DNA of 64,000 nt from Erythrophleum ivorense (Eukaryota > Streptophyta > Magnoliopsida > Fabales > Fabaceae), in the NCBI GenBank assembly GCA_026724425.1, contig JAIUCV010000004.1, positions 1,498,001-1,562,000 of the forward strand, in the 5' to 3' direction. This document shows, in pieces, positions 45,090 through 58,590 of the stretch; within the stretch, counting starts at the first letter, position 1, and each line of letters begins with the position of its first letter. Position numbers and translations under genes: made by a program. The notes below the pieces were generated by a model, which made no database searches, was not told where the DNA came from, and saw only the letters and a list, made by a program, of their open reading frames with translations.

Positions 45090-45457
45090 ATTTTTTATTA
45101 TTAAAATGAGTACTTTTCCGTGGCATATCAATCTATTAATTTACCATATCAGAGTGCGGAAAGGAAAATAGTTTTCACAAAATAAACGAAAGAAAATAAA
45201 AAGTTAAAAAAAAAAACATTTGGCACTTTCTTTGATGAAAGGAAAACACCTTCCCTTTATTTTCGTTGAGCATGGACTGCTTAAGTCTTATATTTAAAAA
45301 TAATGATTCATGGCATAGAAAATCATATATACATAACATACACCGCGATACATTTCTTCAAGCATAAGCCTTCCCTCTGGAAACACATACATAAATGCTT
45401 AAGCTTGTTGAAATTTACAGGTTCAAATTCAATGGACGGAACTTGAAGTTGTATTAT

Positions 45458-47858
45458 TTAGTCAAAGAGCTCCCAATTCTGAGAGATTACAGTGGATGAC
45501 TGAATTGGAGTTGTTGCCTTCAAGCTTCCAAATCCTGATTCAAATGTCTCCCATTTGGTGGTCACTGACACTGCATTATTGTTGCTACTGATAAGAGGAT
45601 TACAATTTCTTGCCTTTAGGTTGTCAAGTGTGTCTACATAGCTCTGGACACGACGTACCTGTGTACAAGGGCTCTCTCATATATCATCGATTCCAAAATT
45701 TGAATACATTAAAACACCAACATGCATCAAATGGCAGTTTAATCTTAAGTTTGGCTTACCACTGAATGTTAATAGCATACCGACTCGGAATATTTTACAC
45801 CATAAGTTCAGGTTACATAAGTTTACTAAACAGTGTTTGCCACATAATTCACGCAATTGCTTGTGGATAGTAAGTTGTAGTTTTTTTTATGAGTAAAATA
45901 CTCCTCTCACTCGAGAGGTACATGCAAGTTGGATGTTTTACCTTTTATTATTATTATTATTATTATTATTAAGTCATACGAGTGAAATCTAAGAATAACA
46001 TGGTTGCATCTTCAAATGCAACAGAATTTTATGGCTAACGGGTTAAATACACACGGAGATAATAGCCACTGTGTTATCTAATGGTTGCTAACGAGAAAAA
46101 GTTGAAGTTCTGCATTTGAAATTTCAATCATTTATACTAGCTCACACCCTGCTGCTTCAATGGAAAACCAGTATCTCTTGCATTCTAGCAGAGACTACAA
46201 ATTTTCTTGCATGAAATACAGACGTGATGAAATTATGCATATTCAGATAGGATTTACCTCTCTTTTCATATGAATAGATGCTAGACAGTTTTAAGAATGA
46301 GAAATTTGAATCGTTGAGCAACACTACCATACATGAGTTCAACCATTTTGGGACCATCTCCTGACTGAAATTATCACAATCAGTTGGTTTTCATGGCTGC
46401 TGGAGATTACTAGTCACTAACCTCAATTCGTCTCTGCACTTTGGCTTCTCCCTCCGCCTCTATTGAATCCAATTTCAGCAACTGAACCATCAGCAATTCT
46501 GTCAAGATCACAAATTCATTGTCTGCAACTTTTTTACCACCATTAACTGTTCTCTCCAAAGCAACCACCTTACAATCATTAAACATAAATTATGGCCTTT
46601 TTTTCATAGAATAATGTCAGTGAAAGTGAAGTTGTGTGAACAAAGAAAATTTCTTAGGCAGAATCAGTTTATAAAAGATATATAAATCAAGATAATCATG
46701 AAGAGGAGAGTCAAGTAAGTATGAGAGGAGCATTTCCAAGTAGGGCCCGCTTATAACACGGGAATTTTTGGTTTGGACATCCACATGTGATTTCTTTTAA
46801 TTTAGTCTCTCAATCATTAAGATACTTACAATATTGTCCTTCCGTTCTATTGTCATAAAAAACTTAATGCCAAATTTAAGACATGATTTAACAATATTGA
46901 GTAAACAAATAACATTTAAGTCAACAAATTGTTAGGTTTGGTGTTAAAGCTTGCATGGAGATGAGATAGAAGGGCTCCATCACTAGTATTTTAATAATTG
47001 AGAGACTAAATTGAAAGAAATAATTTATGGAGGACCAAATTGAGAGTCTACCTAATCAAAATAGTAATTTCTCTCTCTGTCTCTTCATGACCAAATCTAT
47101 CTAAGAATCTCTCTCAGATAATAGATGCCACCTTCTCTGATAGCTTGTCAACTTCTGTTCTGACAGTGGAGACAGCTTCAGAGGCCATTAAGATACCTTC
47201 ATTCCTCTGCATCTCCTTAAGCTTCCTGTCTTTGCTTGCTGGATCCTCTAACAGTATAACCTTTGACATGTCTTTGACTCCCACCATATGCAAGCACTCC
47301 TCATCCTCCTTCTCTTTCCCCCTAAATAGCAATCTTTGCTCCTTAGGCTCTAGACCAGTCTCAGGTGCAAGTACCCTTTTCAAATCCCCTGCAATTAGGT
47401 ATCAATTTCAGAACATTTCAAGGCATTGCATCAAGATTTTAAAAGAAAAAACTGAAATATAGGAATGAGCAAATGATGAATTCTGAAGGCCAATGTCAGA
47501 TAAAGATCAAAACCATAGTAAGAGAAGGGGGTGTGAATGGCCCACTTGTTACTTTTCATCAAGTAAAACCCAAAAATGTGAGAACTTACTAGAATTTAAA
47601 ACAAGCTAACAGGCACAATAGTAGTTGAAGAAATTTAAACAAAAATGGTAGTGTCTTACCAAAAGTGGATTGTGGAGGGAGAGTAATGTGATGGTGATAA
47701 GAATCATAGGAGACCTTGATGTTGATCATGGGAGTAGAAGAAGAAGAGAGGTGAAAAGGTTGTCTCTTCTGAACAAGCATACCGCCAGGTCTAAGCTCCC
47801 AATCTATATTTCTATTGGACTCATCATTAACAGCTGCTTTGAAAACTGATCTTTTCAT
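45458..47858 (-). CDS. BAG-family molecular chaperone regulator (BAG1-4 class)
   Basis: Co-chaperone that binds the Hsp70 ATPase domain and promotes nucleotide exchange; plant BAG1-4 proteins act in stress and cell-death control. Exons: 47858-47660, 47388-47132, 46568-46422, 45658-45458; 804 nt in frame, 267 aa, close to plant BAG4 length. All introns are GT-AG. Exon 1 has the conserved ELRPGGMLVQKR motif, then the ubiquitin-like fold begins at INIKVSYDSYHHHITL and continues in exon 2 (LKRVLAPETGLEPKEQRLLF, DMSKVILLEDP). The BAG domain runs from about residue 135 (GILMASEAVSTVRTEVDKLS) through exon 3 (VVALERTVNGGKK, ILTELLMVQLLKLDSIEAEG, AKVQRRIE) into exon 4 (VRRVQSYVDTLDNLKARN). The C-terminus ends QNWELFD, a family signature. 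I took the ATG at 47858 because the upstream codons are not ATG. Confidence 0.93.
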
Positions 47859-50800
47859 AGTCAACAATAAAATTGGTAAAACATAACATTAGGATAAGGA
47901 AAGAAAGAGGAAAAAAGAATGAGAGTGAGAGATGCAAGGGAGGAATCAGAATGGAAAAAAGGACGATGATGATGAAGATGATGGAGTAAGCAAACAAAAG
48001 TGGTTTTGGGACAATGACCCCTCAACTGTCTTTTTCAGAGATAGCGGTTGGTCGGTTATAACTTATAACTTTAATTTTAAAAAAAGTTGGTTTAAAGTAT
48101 AAACCTACAAAGTGCGGTTAACACATGTAAGATACTCCAGTTCACGGAGATACAGTACTATATGTTCTTCAAAAATATTAGTTTGGGAATATTTAGGGCT
48201 TCCCCCATCATAAGTTTGAAGTTTAAACTATAAGAAAGAAAGACTAGATAAAGTAATCATAGTTGTATCGTTACTTTTTTTGTTCATAATTTTGTTTAAA
48301 TCAGCTCAATTTTTTTAGTTATATGATATTTCAAAATTGATAAAAAAATTTAAATAATTAATCATCACAAATTGCCGATAACATTTTAGGAATTAGAACT
48401 CTTATTTGTAAAGTGAAGTAATATGTTATTTTAAGCTTATATCAGCCTATACCTCAGTTATGCGCGTGTAATATTGTATATAACTATATATAGAGACATC
48501 CCCTCTTTTGTGGCCAGTACGGACATCCTCTCAACTGCCGTTCTTTTAGCGTCCCTCTTGTATTGGAAGCACAGTTGAAGGTTATTCAAGGAATAATTCT
48601 GTCAGTTCGTGGAGTTTCTAAATAAAATTAAAAATATAATGTAACTGTTAATGGGTTACTTGAGAATTGATTTTAGCACCGATGCCAAAACCAATTAGAG
48701 ACAGCATGGAATTTTGTCCAAGACTTAATTCTTGTTCATGAATAATTCTTAAGAGCACATTTTTTTCTTATCAACGTAGCAGATGTGAAATTTTATTCTT
48801 AAAAGAACCACACCCAATTTAACAAGATATATAATCCATCCTTAGTCAAACGGGACATCACTGTCTATTGTCTGTGGTTGTGCATTATTCCAACCACTTT
48901 TCTCCTAGTGCGTGTCACTCCAATCACTCTTGTTACTGTGCTGTATTCTTGTTGGTCTAGGGATGTTTGACTTTATAACTTCCATAATAACAAAAGTAAA
49001 AATTTATTTATGGAAAAGTTCATTCTTTATTGGTCCATTTTCATTTCTTTATTGTTGAAAACAAAATATATATGCTGCCAAATTTTTGTCTCCCTTGATC
49101 ATAAAAAATGAAAACATAATATAATTGTTTCATTTTTTTTTTTGTCTCTCCCGTTTACAATTATCTCTTTTATAAATGTAATGTGATAATCTTTCTCTAA
49201 CACATAAAGTGAGCATCTAATAATATTTATAAAGATTAGACCAAATGATTGTTTGGAAAGAATTTCTTATGCCAAGAGTTGTTGCTAAAAAGAAAATTCA
49301 TGAACATGGGAAACATATTCCTTCTATTCTAGCCAAAAAACTTTTGCTACCATTGTTCCATCTCTAACAACTAAAAGACATTGAAGATCTATAGATATAC
49401 GAAAGATTTAAATATAAATAATAGAACTTGAAATTAATTTACGCATTGTGTAAAAAGAGAGGAGTTATTTTCTAAAAAATATTCTTAATTTTTGGATAGA
49501 GAAACATTCACTAAGATTAGAGAAATCTCTATTTAAAGGGTAAATTGTTACTTTAGATTACAGTCTATTTAAGGAAATTAGACGTAAGCTTGATAAGCTA
49601 AACCAAAATAAAGTTCATTTTATCTCTTTTTATCTCATTTTGTTTATTATACATTCTACTTCTTTCGTATTTAAAAGATTTTCTACTTGCATATATTAAC
49701 CCACTCCATCTTCATATATCTCTCCCTGCTAATATATAATAGTTTAATTTGTCTGTCAGTATTAGCTCATTTCATCTATTTGCTGTTTTTTTTTTCACTT
49801 AATCTTTGCTAGCTCCACTTTGTAATACCTCTACTTTTATATTTGTAAAATTTTATATAGTTAATTTTTTATATACCACACTTATTCATCTCTTTTTAGA
49901 TGTGATTATCAATTCTGACAGTGTTTTCCTCTTGTTACATGTCACTCCAGCCACTTTTCTTGCTCTGCTTTATTTTGACAATGCTTTTTTCTCATTGTGT
50001 ATTGCTTTAGCAACTCTTTTCATTGTACTTTATTCTGTTTCTGCTACGTGCACATTTTAATTTAGATTCTCTACAAGTTCAAAGGATGAGCATCTCGCAA
50101 TGTACTCATCTTTTTTTAACCATTCAAATTAGTATGTTTATTTTTTCATATTATTTAAATTCGATTTAAATTGTCTAAATTTTATTTTTTTTTAATTTTT
50201 TATTTTAAAAACATAAAACACAAAATAAAAATAAATTTTCAATTGTCAATTTAAAAAATAATTATTAAAATGAAAAAATAAAATAAAATATTAAAATTTA
50301 TACCATCTAAATTTAATATGAACATAGAGAATCCAAATTACCTATTATCCTGCTTTTAGCAGCATTGTTTGTAGCTTCCTTGATAATGTTTCATGCTGAC
50401 ACATGGTGATTGTTCTCGTCATTTTCACAGAGTCATTCTCCTGACTATATTTCATAAGAGTCAACCTAATGCCCATAGAAGTTTTATAATCAAGGAGTTT
50501 TAGCAGCTGGTTTCAATTATTGAGTTATTTTTATTTAAGCTTGTTGTTTTCCTTTTCATTTAGGTTTTATTAAAATTCTTTCAATCTCAAGGGTTACATA
50601 CTTTGTATCAAGTTTGGTGCATTTAATTTATGTTTTATCTTAAGTGGGGTTTTAAAATATATCATTAGTTTGTCTTCCAAAATGCTGCATTAGTTGTATC
50701 TCAAGCTATACAAACATTTCTCTACTATGGATATACGTACCACAAGTCTCCCTTAACATCAAGGCTTTCCAAAACATTCTCTTTCTTTTATTCTTTTCAT

Positions 50801-51650
50801 TTTATGTCAGTACTTTTACAATTTAATGTTATTTTATGTGGTACACAATAAGCAAGGAGGTTACGTGAACCAAGAAACTAAGTGCATGTCTGGTTTAATG
50901 TTAGAGAAGATGAGAATTACGTTTGCAACCCACAAAATGCAAAAACAACAATTTGTTGCTTTGGTCAAATCACGTTTTGAGAGAAGGAAAAACTAAACTA
51001 AACATGCACTAATCAAAAGACACATTTCACAAAGATTTATATCAAATTATTTCAGGCTTCAGCCAGCATTCTTAACATTCACACCTACAGAGTTGAAAAA
51101 ACTACTAGGCAAGATAAGCAGAGACAATCTTATTCATTATTGGCAACATTTTCACAACAAATATGTGAGAGAGATTTTATGATGATTGATGACAAAGTTA
51201 CAAAGGTATATGGGTTACGAAGAATTATGGTACTGACTATAGTTGTTAAAAGCTCACCATGTGAAAGGGTTCAAGAAAACCCTTTCATTGAAAAGCTCTC
51301 TCTCAATTCTAAAGCTGTCAAACACTCCTGGACTAGGTTTGTAGCCTTCCCCTTTACACAAGGTTCACAGCCCTCACTCTGCCTCTTTTAGACTTCATTT
51401 CTCTCTGTGCCCCTTTCTTTTTTCCAAATGGTTTCTCCCACTCTTTGTTCTTCTTTCTTTTTCTTCTAGGATTTTTCTTATAGTAACGACCAAACACTCG
51501 GTTTCACTAACTATTTTTTTATTCATCAAGTAATTTTTAATCTTTAAAGAAGAAAGTAGAAAGTAATGTAACACCCAAAAAAAGTAAAGAAACTTAAATA
51601 ACAAATTTGATGCTCAAAGAAAGCCAAACAAAATGGACCATCATATTATA
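47859..51650. other. Intergenic DNA, BAG promoter side
   Basis: Purine-rich leader-like DNA at 47880-47990 (GAAAGAAAG, GATGATGATGAAGATGATG) probably holds the BAG 5' UTR. Beyond that, AT-rich spacer without recognisable genes to 51650. Confidence 0.5.
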
Positions 51651-51762
51651 ATTTATGCTTGATACATTTGGATATTGGATGATCGCCAATTGAGCAAAAT
51701 TAGGTATCCTTCTACGAAAAGACAAAGATCAAAGCAAGAAACCAAAACATAAATGCCACGCT

Positions 51763-51914
51763 TCAATGTTGCAATGCCCACACCTTGTGCTATGGCTCTA
51801 GGTCCCCCTATTGCTATAGTATACCATACACCATCACCAACTATGGTCAAAAGTCCCAACCAAGCAAAAGTGGAGTAAAAATATGCATCTCTGAACACAT
51901 TAGACACATCAGAC
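51763..51914 (-). other. Possible exon of an unidentified membrane protein
   Basis: After an acceptor-like AATTTCAG the minus strand reads LSDVSNVFRDAYFYSTFAWL then GLLTIVGDGVWYTIAIGGPR and AIAQGVGIATLKR, with a possible donor GTGGCA. The hydrophobic, glycine-rich, codon-like composition stands out from its surroundings. I cannot name the family and find no partner exon nearby, so a gene fragment is likeliest. Confidence 0.35.
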
Positions 51915-52359
51915 AACTGAAATTTAAATCTGGTTGTCCCAAAACATGATTATGGCAGGATCCATCCAAGGAAAGTGAAAAACTCAACACGAAGCACAGA
52001 CTGCTTTTGGCTCTTCACACTTAAACCTGGAATTGCTTGACCACCCCTGAACTACCATAGATCTGCAATCAAGTCTCAAAAAGAAGAAAATAGTTTTAAT
52101 CCCAAGTTCTGCTACCCATATAAGGGTGCCAAAATATAGGTGTTGGTTACTGATATAGTAACATTTACCAAGTATTTGATTACCCACATTACCACTGTCA
52201 TACAAGATTAACACCCTCCTTCTATGAATGGAACTTTCTGCTTTTAGAATGTCACATTATTAATAAGGCTTTTATTATTGTGACTGCTAGGATCTCTATT
52301 GCTGACATAGAAGGACAGGGGTATAACAAGCTGCCAGTAGAAGGTTGGCAGCTACTGCC

Positions 52360-52620
52360 TTATCTTTTAATGTTTTTAAGGCTCCAGGCTTCTCTTTTGA
52401 TAAGATTCAAAGGGTTTGGAAGGAAAAAAGAGACCAAAGCATTGCGGCAAGGTTCGACATTTGCAATGTTATGGTTTATTTGGTTGGAGAGAAAAACTAA
52501 AGATTAAGGGTGCATCTTTGCCTTTGGTTATGTAGTGGGAAAGGATATTGTTCTTATCTTCTGCTCACAGTTTTTTAAAGAGGCTTGCCATCTTGAATAT
52601 GTAATAAAATAATGGCGTTT
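52360..52620 (+). pseudogene. LINE C-terminal (zf-RVT-like) remnant
   Basis: One plus frame reads FKGFGRKKETKALRQGSTFA then MLWFIWLERKTKD and a stop. This matches the pattern around the reverse-transcriptase zinc-binding region of plant LINEs (FKGFG, LWxIWLERN). Following sequence continues degenerately (WERILFLSSAHSFLKRLAIL-like). Truncated and dead. Confidence 0.5.
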
Positions 52621-53777
52621 GGAAGCATTTTTTATTTAAAAACTATTATGCTAATCTCCTCTCGTGAGATTACTTTAAAAAGGATGTCTTATTCTCCTCT
52701 TTTGTAACCCTCTTCTTCCTTAATAAAATTTCTTTTCCAAAGAACTTTATATATATATATATATATAAGAAGAATGATCAATTGACAGTCATATCAATTA
52801 AAATCATTCATACACCAATGAATTCGCCGTTGGATTCAAAGATGTAATCATAAATATCATATCTATAAAATTTGAAATCAATCCAACATTGTTTGGTAAC
52901 CCTTCAATATGTAACAAAATTAATATTCAATAAAAATTTGAAGGAAACTTTAAACTATTTGATTACATAGTTATTGTTCTTCAATTTTTCTAGAATTTGG
53001 CATGTAAGATCAAGATGATAATTACTCCTAATTCAATGGTTGGATTAAAGAAAATCTATTCTTATAATAAAATATTGAGAGGTGTAAATGCTTCTATTCT
53101 TACACTAGTATTAATTGATTCTTCCTATATATGTATGTATATATGTATGTAGAGCCGCATAACATATGGAGCATATATGAGTTCATCTACAATGTGCATC
53201 CCACCCCTTCCAGCAATAAAAAATACCAAAAGATGGAAGTCTTTCTATAGTTGTTATTTGTGAAGCTCACCCAAGTGTTTCAATTGATCTCCAGCTTGAT
53301 CTTAAAATATATGATGTCACCAAAGACAATTCCTAATTAAAAGGAGAGTGAGATGTAGTTCATAAAGAAATAAGCAAGCAAAGCTGATCATGTTTGGAGC
53401 GTGTCCTAAATTCCACATAAGTACATTTGAGTCCTTTGAATGCAGTATAATTAGAATTTTCCTCTCCTACAAGCTAATCAAGATATATTTTCACAACAAT
53501 TGTAAACATCCCTTAAGAAAAAACTGAAGACATGGCATGTAATCAAGTGGTTGCTCCGGCAACAAATTTATTAACCATTATGGAAGTTATTGGCACAATA
53601 TGTTATCGTCATGAAATTGACTGTAATTGACAAAATTGCAATAAGACTGTATAAATCAAACTCATTGAAAAATTGTTCCTAATGATATAGTGCACGAATT
53701 GTTACCATATTAGAAGATTTCATGTATTGCTTTGCAGTTCTCTTTACAGCTAATGACACAACAAAAATCCAAGAATA
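52621..53777. other. Intergenic AT-rich DNA
   Basis: No gene seen. (TA)n tract near 52750 and an ATGTATGTATAT tract near 53130. Confidence 0.45.
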
Positions 53778-54288
53778 TCAGACTTTGCGAGCTAGTGTCC
53801 TCTACTTTGTTCCATGCTGTACTACCTTTTCCACCACCCGAAGGCCCGTGTGCCTTCTGACTGCATCAATTAACTTTATCGCTATATTAGGAAGCACACT
53901 AGAGGCACTTCCAAACTTTTAAATTTCCTCTTTAGTTTTAGGTACAAAGAAAAGATCCTCAAAAAGTGCTTCCCAATGGCTAAAGATAAGAAGCGCACTA
54001 GCAGCCCCAGAAGTCCACCTTTTAAGCTCATCAGCAAAACCAAAGCTTTCGAAGATAGGCACATAAGCATGCACAACGAGAAAAGGGAAACCTACTTGCA
54101 TCTCTTCCTTCAAAACTCGGGCCCGTCTTCGAGCAAGTGCAGCACACATAGGACACCAGTAGGGGTATTTAACTCGAAAAAGTCCATGGCTTCCACAAGT
54201 CGTGGACTATTCTGAAGCACTGCTGCTCTGCAAGCGTCTTTCCTAGTTATGATTACCTCTCCAGCAAAGATGCCATACTGTTCAGATT

Positions 54289-55030
54289 GTTGGTATCCAT
54301 GTTGAAAAAATCGGACCGGACCGGCCGGTTCGACCGGTTCGACCGGGAACCGATCCCTGGTTCGGTCCGGTCGTGGTTGAAAACCAGCCAAGCAAAGAAC
54401 CGGTCAAATCGGTCAAGAACCGGTCCAAAACCGGTTTGAACCGGTCTGAAGCAATTTTCTTTTTTTTTTTTTAATTTTTTGTTTTATAATAGAATAATTT
54501 ATCTTAAATAAATTTGACAAATTAAAAATAGGAGGTAATAAAAAAGATGAGGGAGTTGAAATATGAAATTTTTTTTTAAAAAAGAAAGAGAATATAAGAA
54601 AAATAAAATGTGCATAATTAATTATTCTTTATACTTTCTTTTTATTATATTCAATTTCCTTTCTCTCAAATATCAAGGTATTTACCTAAAATTATTATTT
54701 ATTATTTTATTTTTTAATAATAAGTAGAATCTTAATATAATTTAGAAATTTTAAAAATTTAATATTAAACATTCTTAACTTTTAATCATAGATAATTTTT
54801 ATTTTAAATTGAACATTAATTTTTGTAATATCTTAAGAAATATTGAATTAGTAATCAAATATTTAAAATTTAATAATATTTATTTGTTATATTAAAATTT
54901 TAATACATAAAATTTTTTAAAATAATATATTTAATTATTACCGGTTCAACCACGGTTCGACCAATGAACCGTGAACCAGTACCTCCACCGGTTCAATGAC
55001 CGGTCCGGTTTTAAAAACAGTGGTTGGTAT
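54289..55030. mobile_element. hAT-type MITE inserted in the EFL1 pseudogene
   Basis: Body 54297-55022 (726 bp) between perfect 8-bp TSDs GTTGGTAT (54289-54296, 55023-55030), the hAT hallmark. Ends: CCATGTTGAAAAAATCGGAC on the left; reversed right end CACTGTTTTTAAAACCGGAC. Both subterminal regions are packed with CCGGTTCGACCGG/GAACCGGT motifs around an AT-rich core. No transposase. On removal the EFL1 frame would run on from SETYQ to SEQYGIFAGE. Confidence 0.88.
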
Positions 55031-55258
55031 GTTTCAGATTGGTCATTCTGCCTTAAATAAGGAGATATATATACCTCAATGACAAATGCCAAACCCCCAT
55101 CACATAAGGGTCCAATTGCATTGGCCAGTAGGAACCCAGATATGACACTACTCTCGAGACGCTTAGCCTCCATGATTAATGCTTCGTTGACATTTGAAGA
55201 TGTCTCTGCTACTATATTGCAAGTACCATAATCATGAGCAAAACCCAACCTTTTCAAA

Positions 55259-56904
55259 TGGTTGAAAATTTAGAGTAGTAGGTTATTTAAATGAAATTAG
55301 AAAAATATGTAGAGAAATTAATATTTTACTACTTCATTTTATTTTGCAATTGAAGCTACCTATTTATAGGCTTACAAATAAGTAAAATATAAAAATAAAC
55401 AATAATTAAAAGTAAAAAATTATGAAAACTAACTACTACTTAATTTAATTTAAAATTAAATAAAGTTTCAAATTTTTAGCTAACTAACTAACTAAAAAGA
55501 TTTTACAAAAATTAATTATAACAATTTTGAATCATATCTCCAACATTCCCCCTTGATTCAAAATTGTAAAATTTCAAATTTTATGGAGCACTTCTCTCCA
55601 CATCTTCAAATTTGTGAAGCACTTCTCTTCACTTCGTGATGCACTTCTTATCATCTTGTTGATGCACTTTCTTACCAACTTTCAATTGTTAGAGCACTTC
55701 TCACCAATTTTTAAAAAAGAGTTTCCTCTTCAACCACCTCCACCATATTTGCTTGTTCTTACTTATGAAATTTACAATTTTTTTGTAGATGCCAAAATCT
55801 TTTGCACTTGAAATATTGAGGCTTTCCTTTGTGCTAATAATCTTTTTCTTTATGAACATACTTCTTGCAAGGATTGCATTGAGAAATTTTTCCTTTTCCC
55901 TTTGAAATTTTGGCTAAATAGGCTCTTTCAAACATCTCTTGTATTCCTTCTTTTCTCATAGCTCTTCTTTGCTCTTGAACTTGCAAAGCATTAATTAATT
56001 ATGGCAAGGTTCTTTCACTAATATCTCTTGAATCTTTAAGAGATGAAATTTTTGCCTCAAATCTTTTAGGAAAACTTATAAATATCTTCTCAACGACCCT
56101 AATATCAAGTAGCACTTCTCCCATTAGTCGAATTTTGTTTACCATTGTCATCAGCCTGTAAGAATACTCTTGTATGGTCTCTTTTTATTTCATGCTCAGA
56201 ATCTCAAAATCTCTTTTAAGATTTAAGACTTGTATCCTTCTTATTCTATCATTGCCTTGATATACTTTATTTAGTATATTCCAAGCTTCCTTTGCTGTTT
56301 CACAAGTCATAATTCTTGTGAAAACTGATTCTGAGATAGCAGAATGAATTAAAGATAAAGCTCTTGGAGCTTTTGTTTCTTCTTTTTCATGAGCCCTAAT
56401 TTGATTAAGATTTGGATTGCTTCCCAAAGGAGTTATTTCTCTTTCATCTTGGACCCATTACCATAAATCAAGATCTCTTAGATGAGCTTTCATCTTGACA
56501 GCTCATACTTAATAATTTTCGTCGTTGAAAATTGGAAGTGAGAGAGCCGATATATTATTGGAAGTCATGAGAGTCAATCACTCACAAGTCCTTTAAGATT
56601 CATGAGACCTCTGATACCATGTTGGAAATTTAAAATAATAGGCTATTTAAATGAAATTAGAAAAATATATAAAAAAATTAATATTCTACTACTTTACTTT
56701 ATTTCACAATTGAGGCTGCCTATTTATAGGCTTATAAATAACTAAAATGTAGAAATAAACGATAACTAAAAGTAGAAAATCATGAAAACTAACTACTACT
56801 TAATTTAATTTAAAATTAGATAAAGTTTTAAATTTTTAGCTAACTAACTAACTAAAAAAATTTTGCAAAAATTAATTTAACAATTTTGAATCATATCTCC
56901 AACA
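55259..56904 (-). mobile_element. Gag-only Ty1/copia element (TR-GAG-like)
   Basis: 1,646 bp. On the minus strand: 5' LTR 56904-56620 (TGTTGGAG...TTTCCAACA, about 285 bp), PBS TGGTATCAGAGG (56619-56608), gag frame including 56427-56185, a degenerate CCHC zinc-knuckle region near 55890-55780 (CNPCKKYVHK, GKPQYFKCKRFWHL), PPT AAGGGGGAA (55554-55546) and 3' LTR 55545-55259. No protease, integrase or RT. Structure fits non-autonomous gag-only copia elements described in plants as TR-GAG. Inserted in the EFL1 pseudogene; the TSD is not recognisable. Confidence 0.82.
56185..56427 (-). pseudogene. Copia gag (UBN2-like) fragment
   Basis: Reads LNQIRAHEKEETKAPRALSL, ESVFTRIMTCETAKEAWNIL and QVLNLKRDFEILSMK, the middle of plant copia gag. 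Stops follow in this frame, but relatedness continues toward the zinc knuckle. Its closest relative in the window is at 60831-60376. Confidence 0.8.
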
Positions 56905-57291
56905 CAATATATGAGAGTGACTGCGTATTAGAATCGAGCTATCAGTACTCTTGGCTTTGACATCAGGAGTAAAGAGAATGTTGGGATCAATTTGCCTGGG
57001 TCAGCATAATCCTTGTAATTCTCATTCCTACTCCAAATCTCACTTTCCAATGCATCCATTATGTGTTTTTTCAGCACTTCAGGTGGATTATCATTTTCAA
57101 GAATACTTGATCTCTGAGTATCCAAATTTCTAATGGTCTGCCTAGAGTCTATTCCAATGGCATCTCCAAATACATGAAAACTATCATCAAGCACCTTTGT
57201 TAGAGAAGATGGAAGTTTCATCACATGCACAGGTACAACACATCTTCCATATGGTGTTGTTTGTTCAACATAATCTGAGCTCTTGCTAACC

Positions 57292-57921
57292 CCCCGTTTG
57301 GTAAAACCAAGAAAATGGAAAAGCAAACTGATTCCTTCAATCATCTCCCTTTGGTAGCTAAAAAACTAGAGGGAAAGAGAAAGTTAGCTTCCATCACAAT
57401 TTATCGCACTCTAGCACGAGGAGGGAAGAAAGTCTGGAGAAAATATGAGATGTCCAATCCGCCCCTTGTGATCATACAACTTGTGTTTCCTCCACCTGAA
57501 GTACCCGGGCATTAAATTTATCAAATTAATAATTATAATAATGCAAATAAAAGTATGTTATATTACATATTATGTTTTTAATTTCTATAAAAATATTTTT
57601 TTTGTTAAAATTACATCTTTAAAATTTTTTAATTGTCTAATTTCAAACATAATATTTGTATGAATTCATAATTTGGTAAGTATTTTAGTCATCAAATTAT
57701 TTTAATAATTTTTTAATTAATTACAAAATCAAAAAATTAATAATATTTAATATTAAAAATAATAAATTATATAAATAATAATTAAAAAAATTAAAAAAAA
57801 ACTAACTAATTAAATTGTGTAACCAAAATTCAATTAGATCAAAATTATGATTGAATGTCATTCAATCAAATTGATACGTCATTGTGATAATGCACAATGC
57901 ATTGTCACAATGAATTACATA

Positions 57922-57965
<44 letters not shown>

Positions 57966-58288
57966 TATATAATATATATAAATATATATTATATACGCAT
58001 ATATGTATGTAAGTATGTATAATATAGATAAATATATATTCTTTTATATTATATGTATATTATATTACTTTGAAAAAGAATAAAAATATAAAATATAAAA
58101 TTTTATTTAATATTAAATTTAATAAATTATATATATATTGAAAAAAATTATTAACTAAAAATATTTATATATTTTATATTATATATATATATGTAATGCA
58201 TTCCCCCGCCCCCCCCCCCCCACACACACACATATATATATAAAATATTTTTTATATATATCATTTGTACATTAAAAATATATAGTAT

Positions 58289-58320
<32 letters not shown>

Positions 58321-58590
58321 TTCTTATATTTATATATATTATATTTAAATAAGTTAATATATATCAAAATAGTATATATAAAATTCTAAAATAAATAACT
58401 ATTTTTATTTTATATGTAATATATTAAAATGTTATTATATATATTAAAATGCATTTATAAAATCAAAATATATATATAATATAATATTAATATATTTAAA
58501 TTAATTAATATATTTAAATTATTCCTATGTTGTAGGGAATTTCTGTCTTTTTTATTTTTATTACTAAATATCATGTGTACCAAGCAAGCT
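57292..58590. mobile_element. AT-rich insertion in EFL1 pseudogene, possible DNA element
   Basis: EFL1 homology breaks after GEVSN..LKNLK (about 58590) and resumes at SSDYVE (about 57288). The insert begins CCCCCGTTTGGTAAAACC and its other end, reversed, reads GCTTGGTACACATGATATTT, a weak inverted-end match (GTTTGGTA / GCTTGGTA). The interior is dominated by (TA)n tracts (57930-57960, 58285-58320) and a C/CA run near 58203-58230. Confidence 0.45.
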
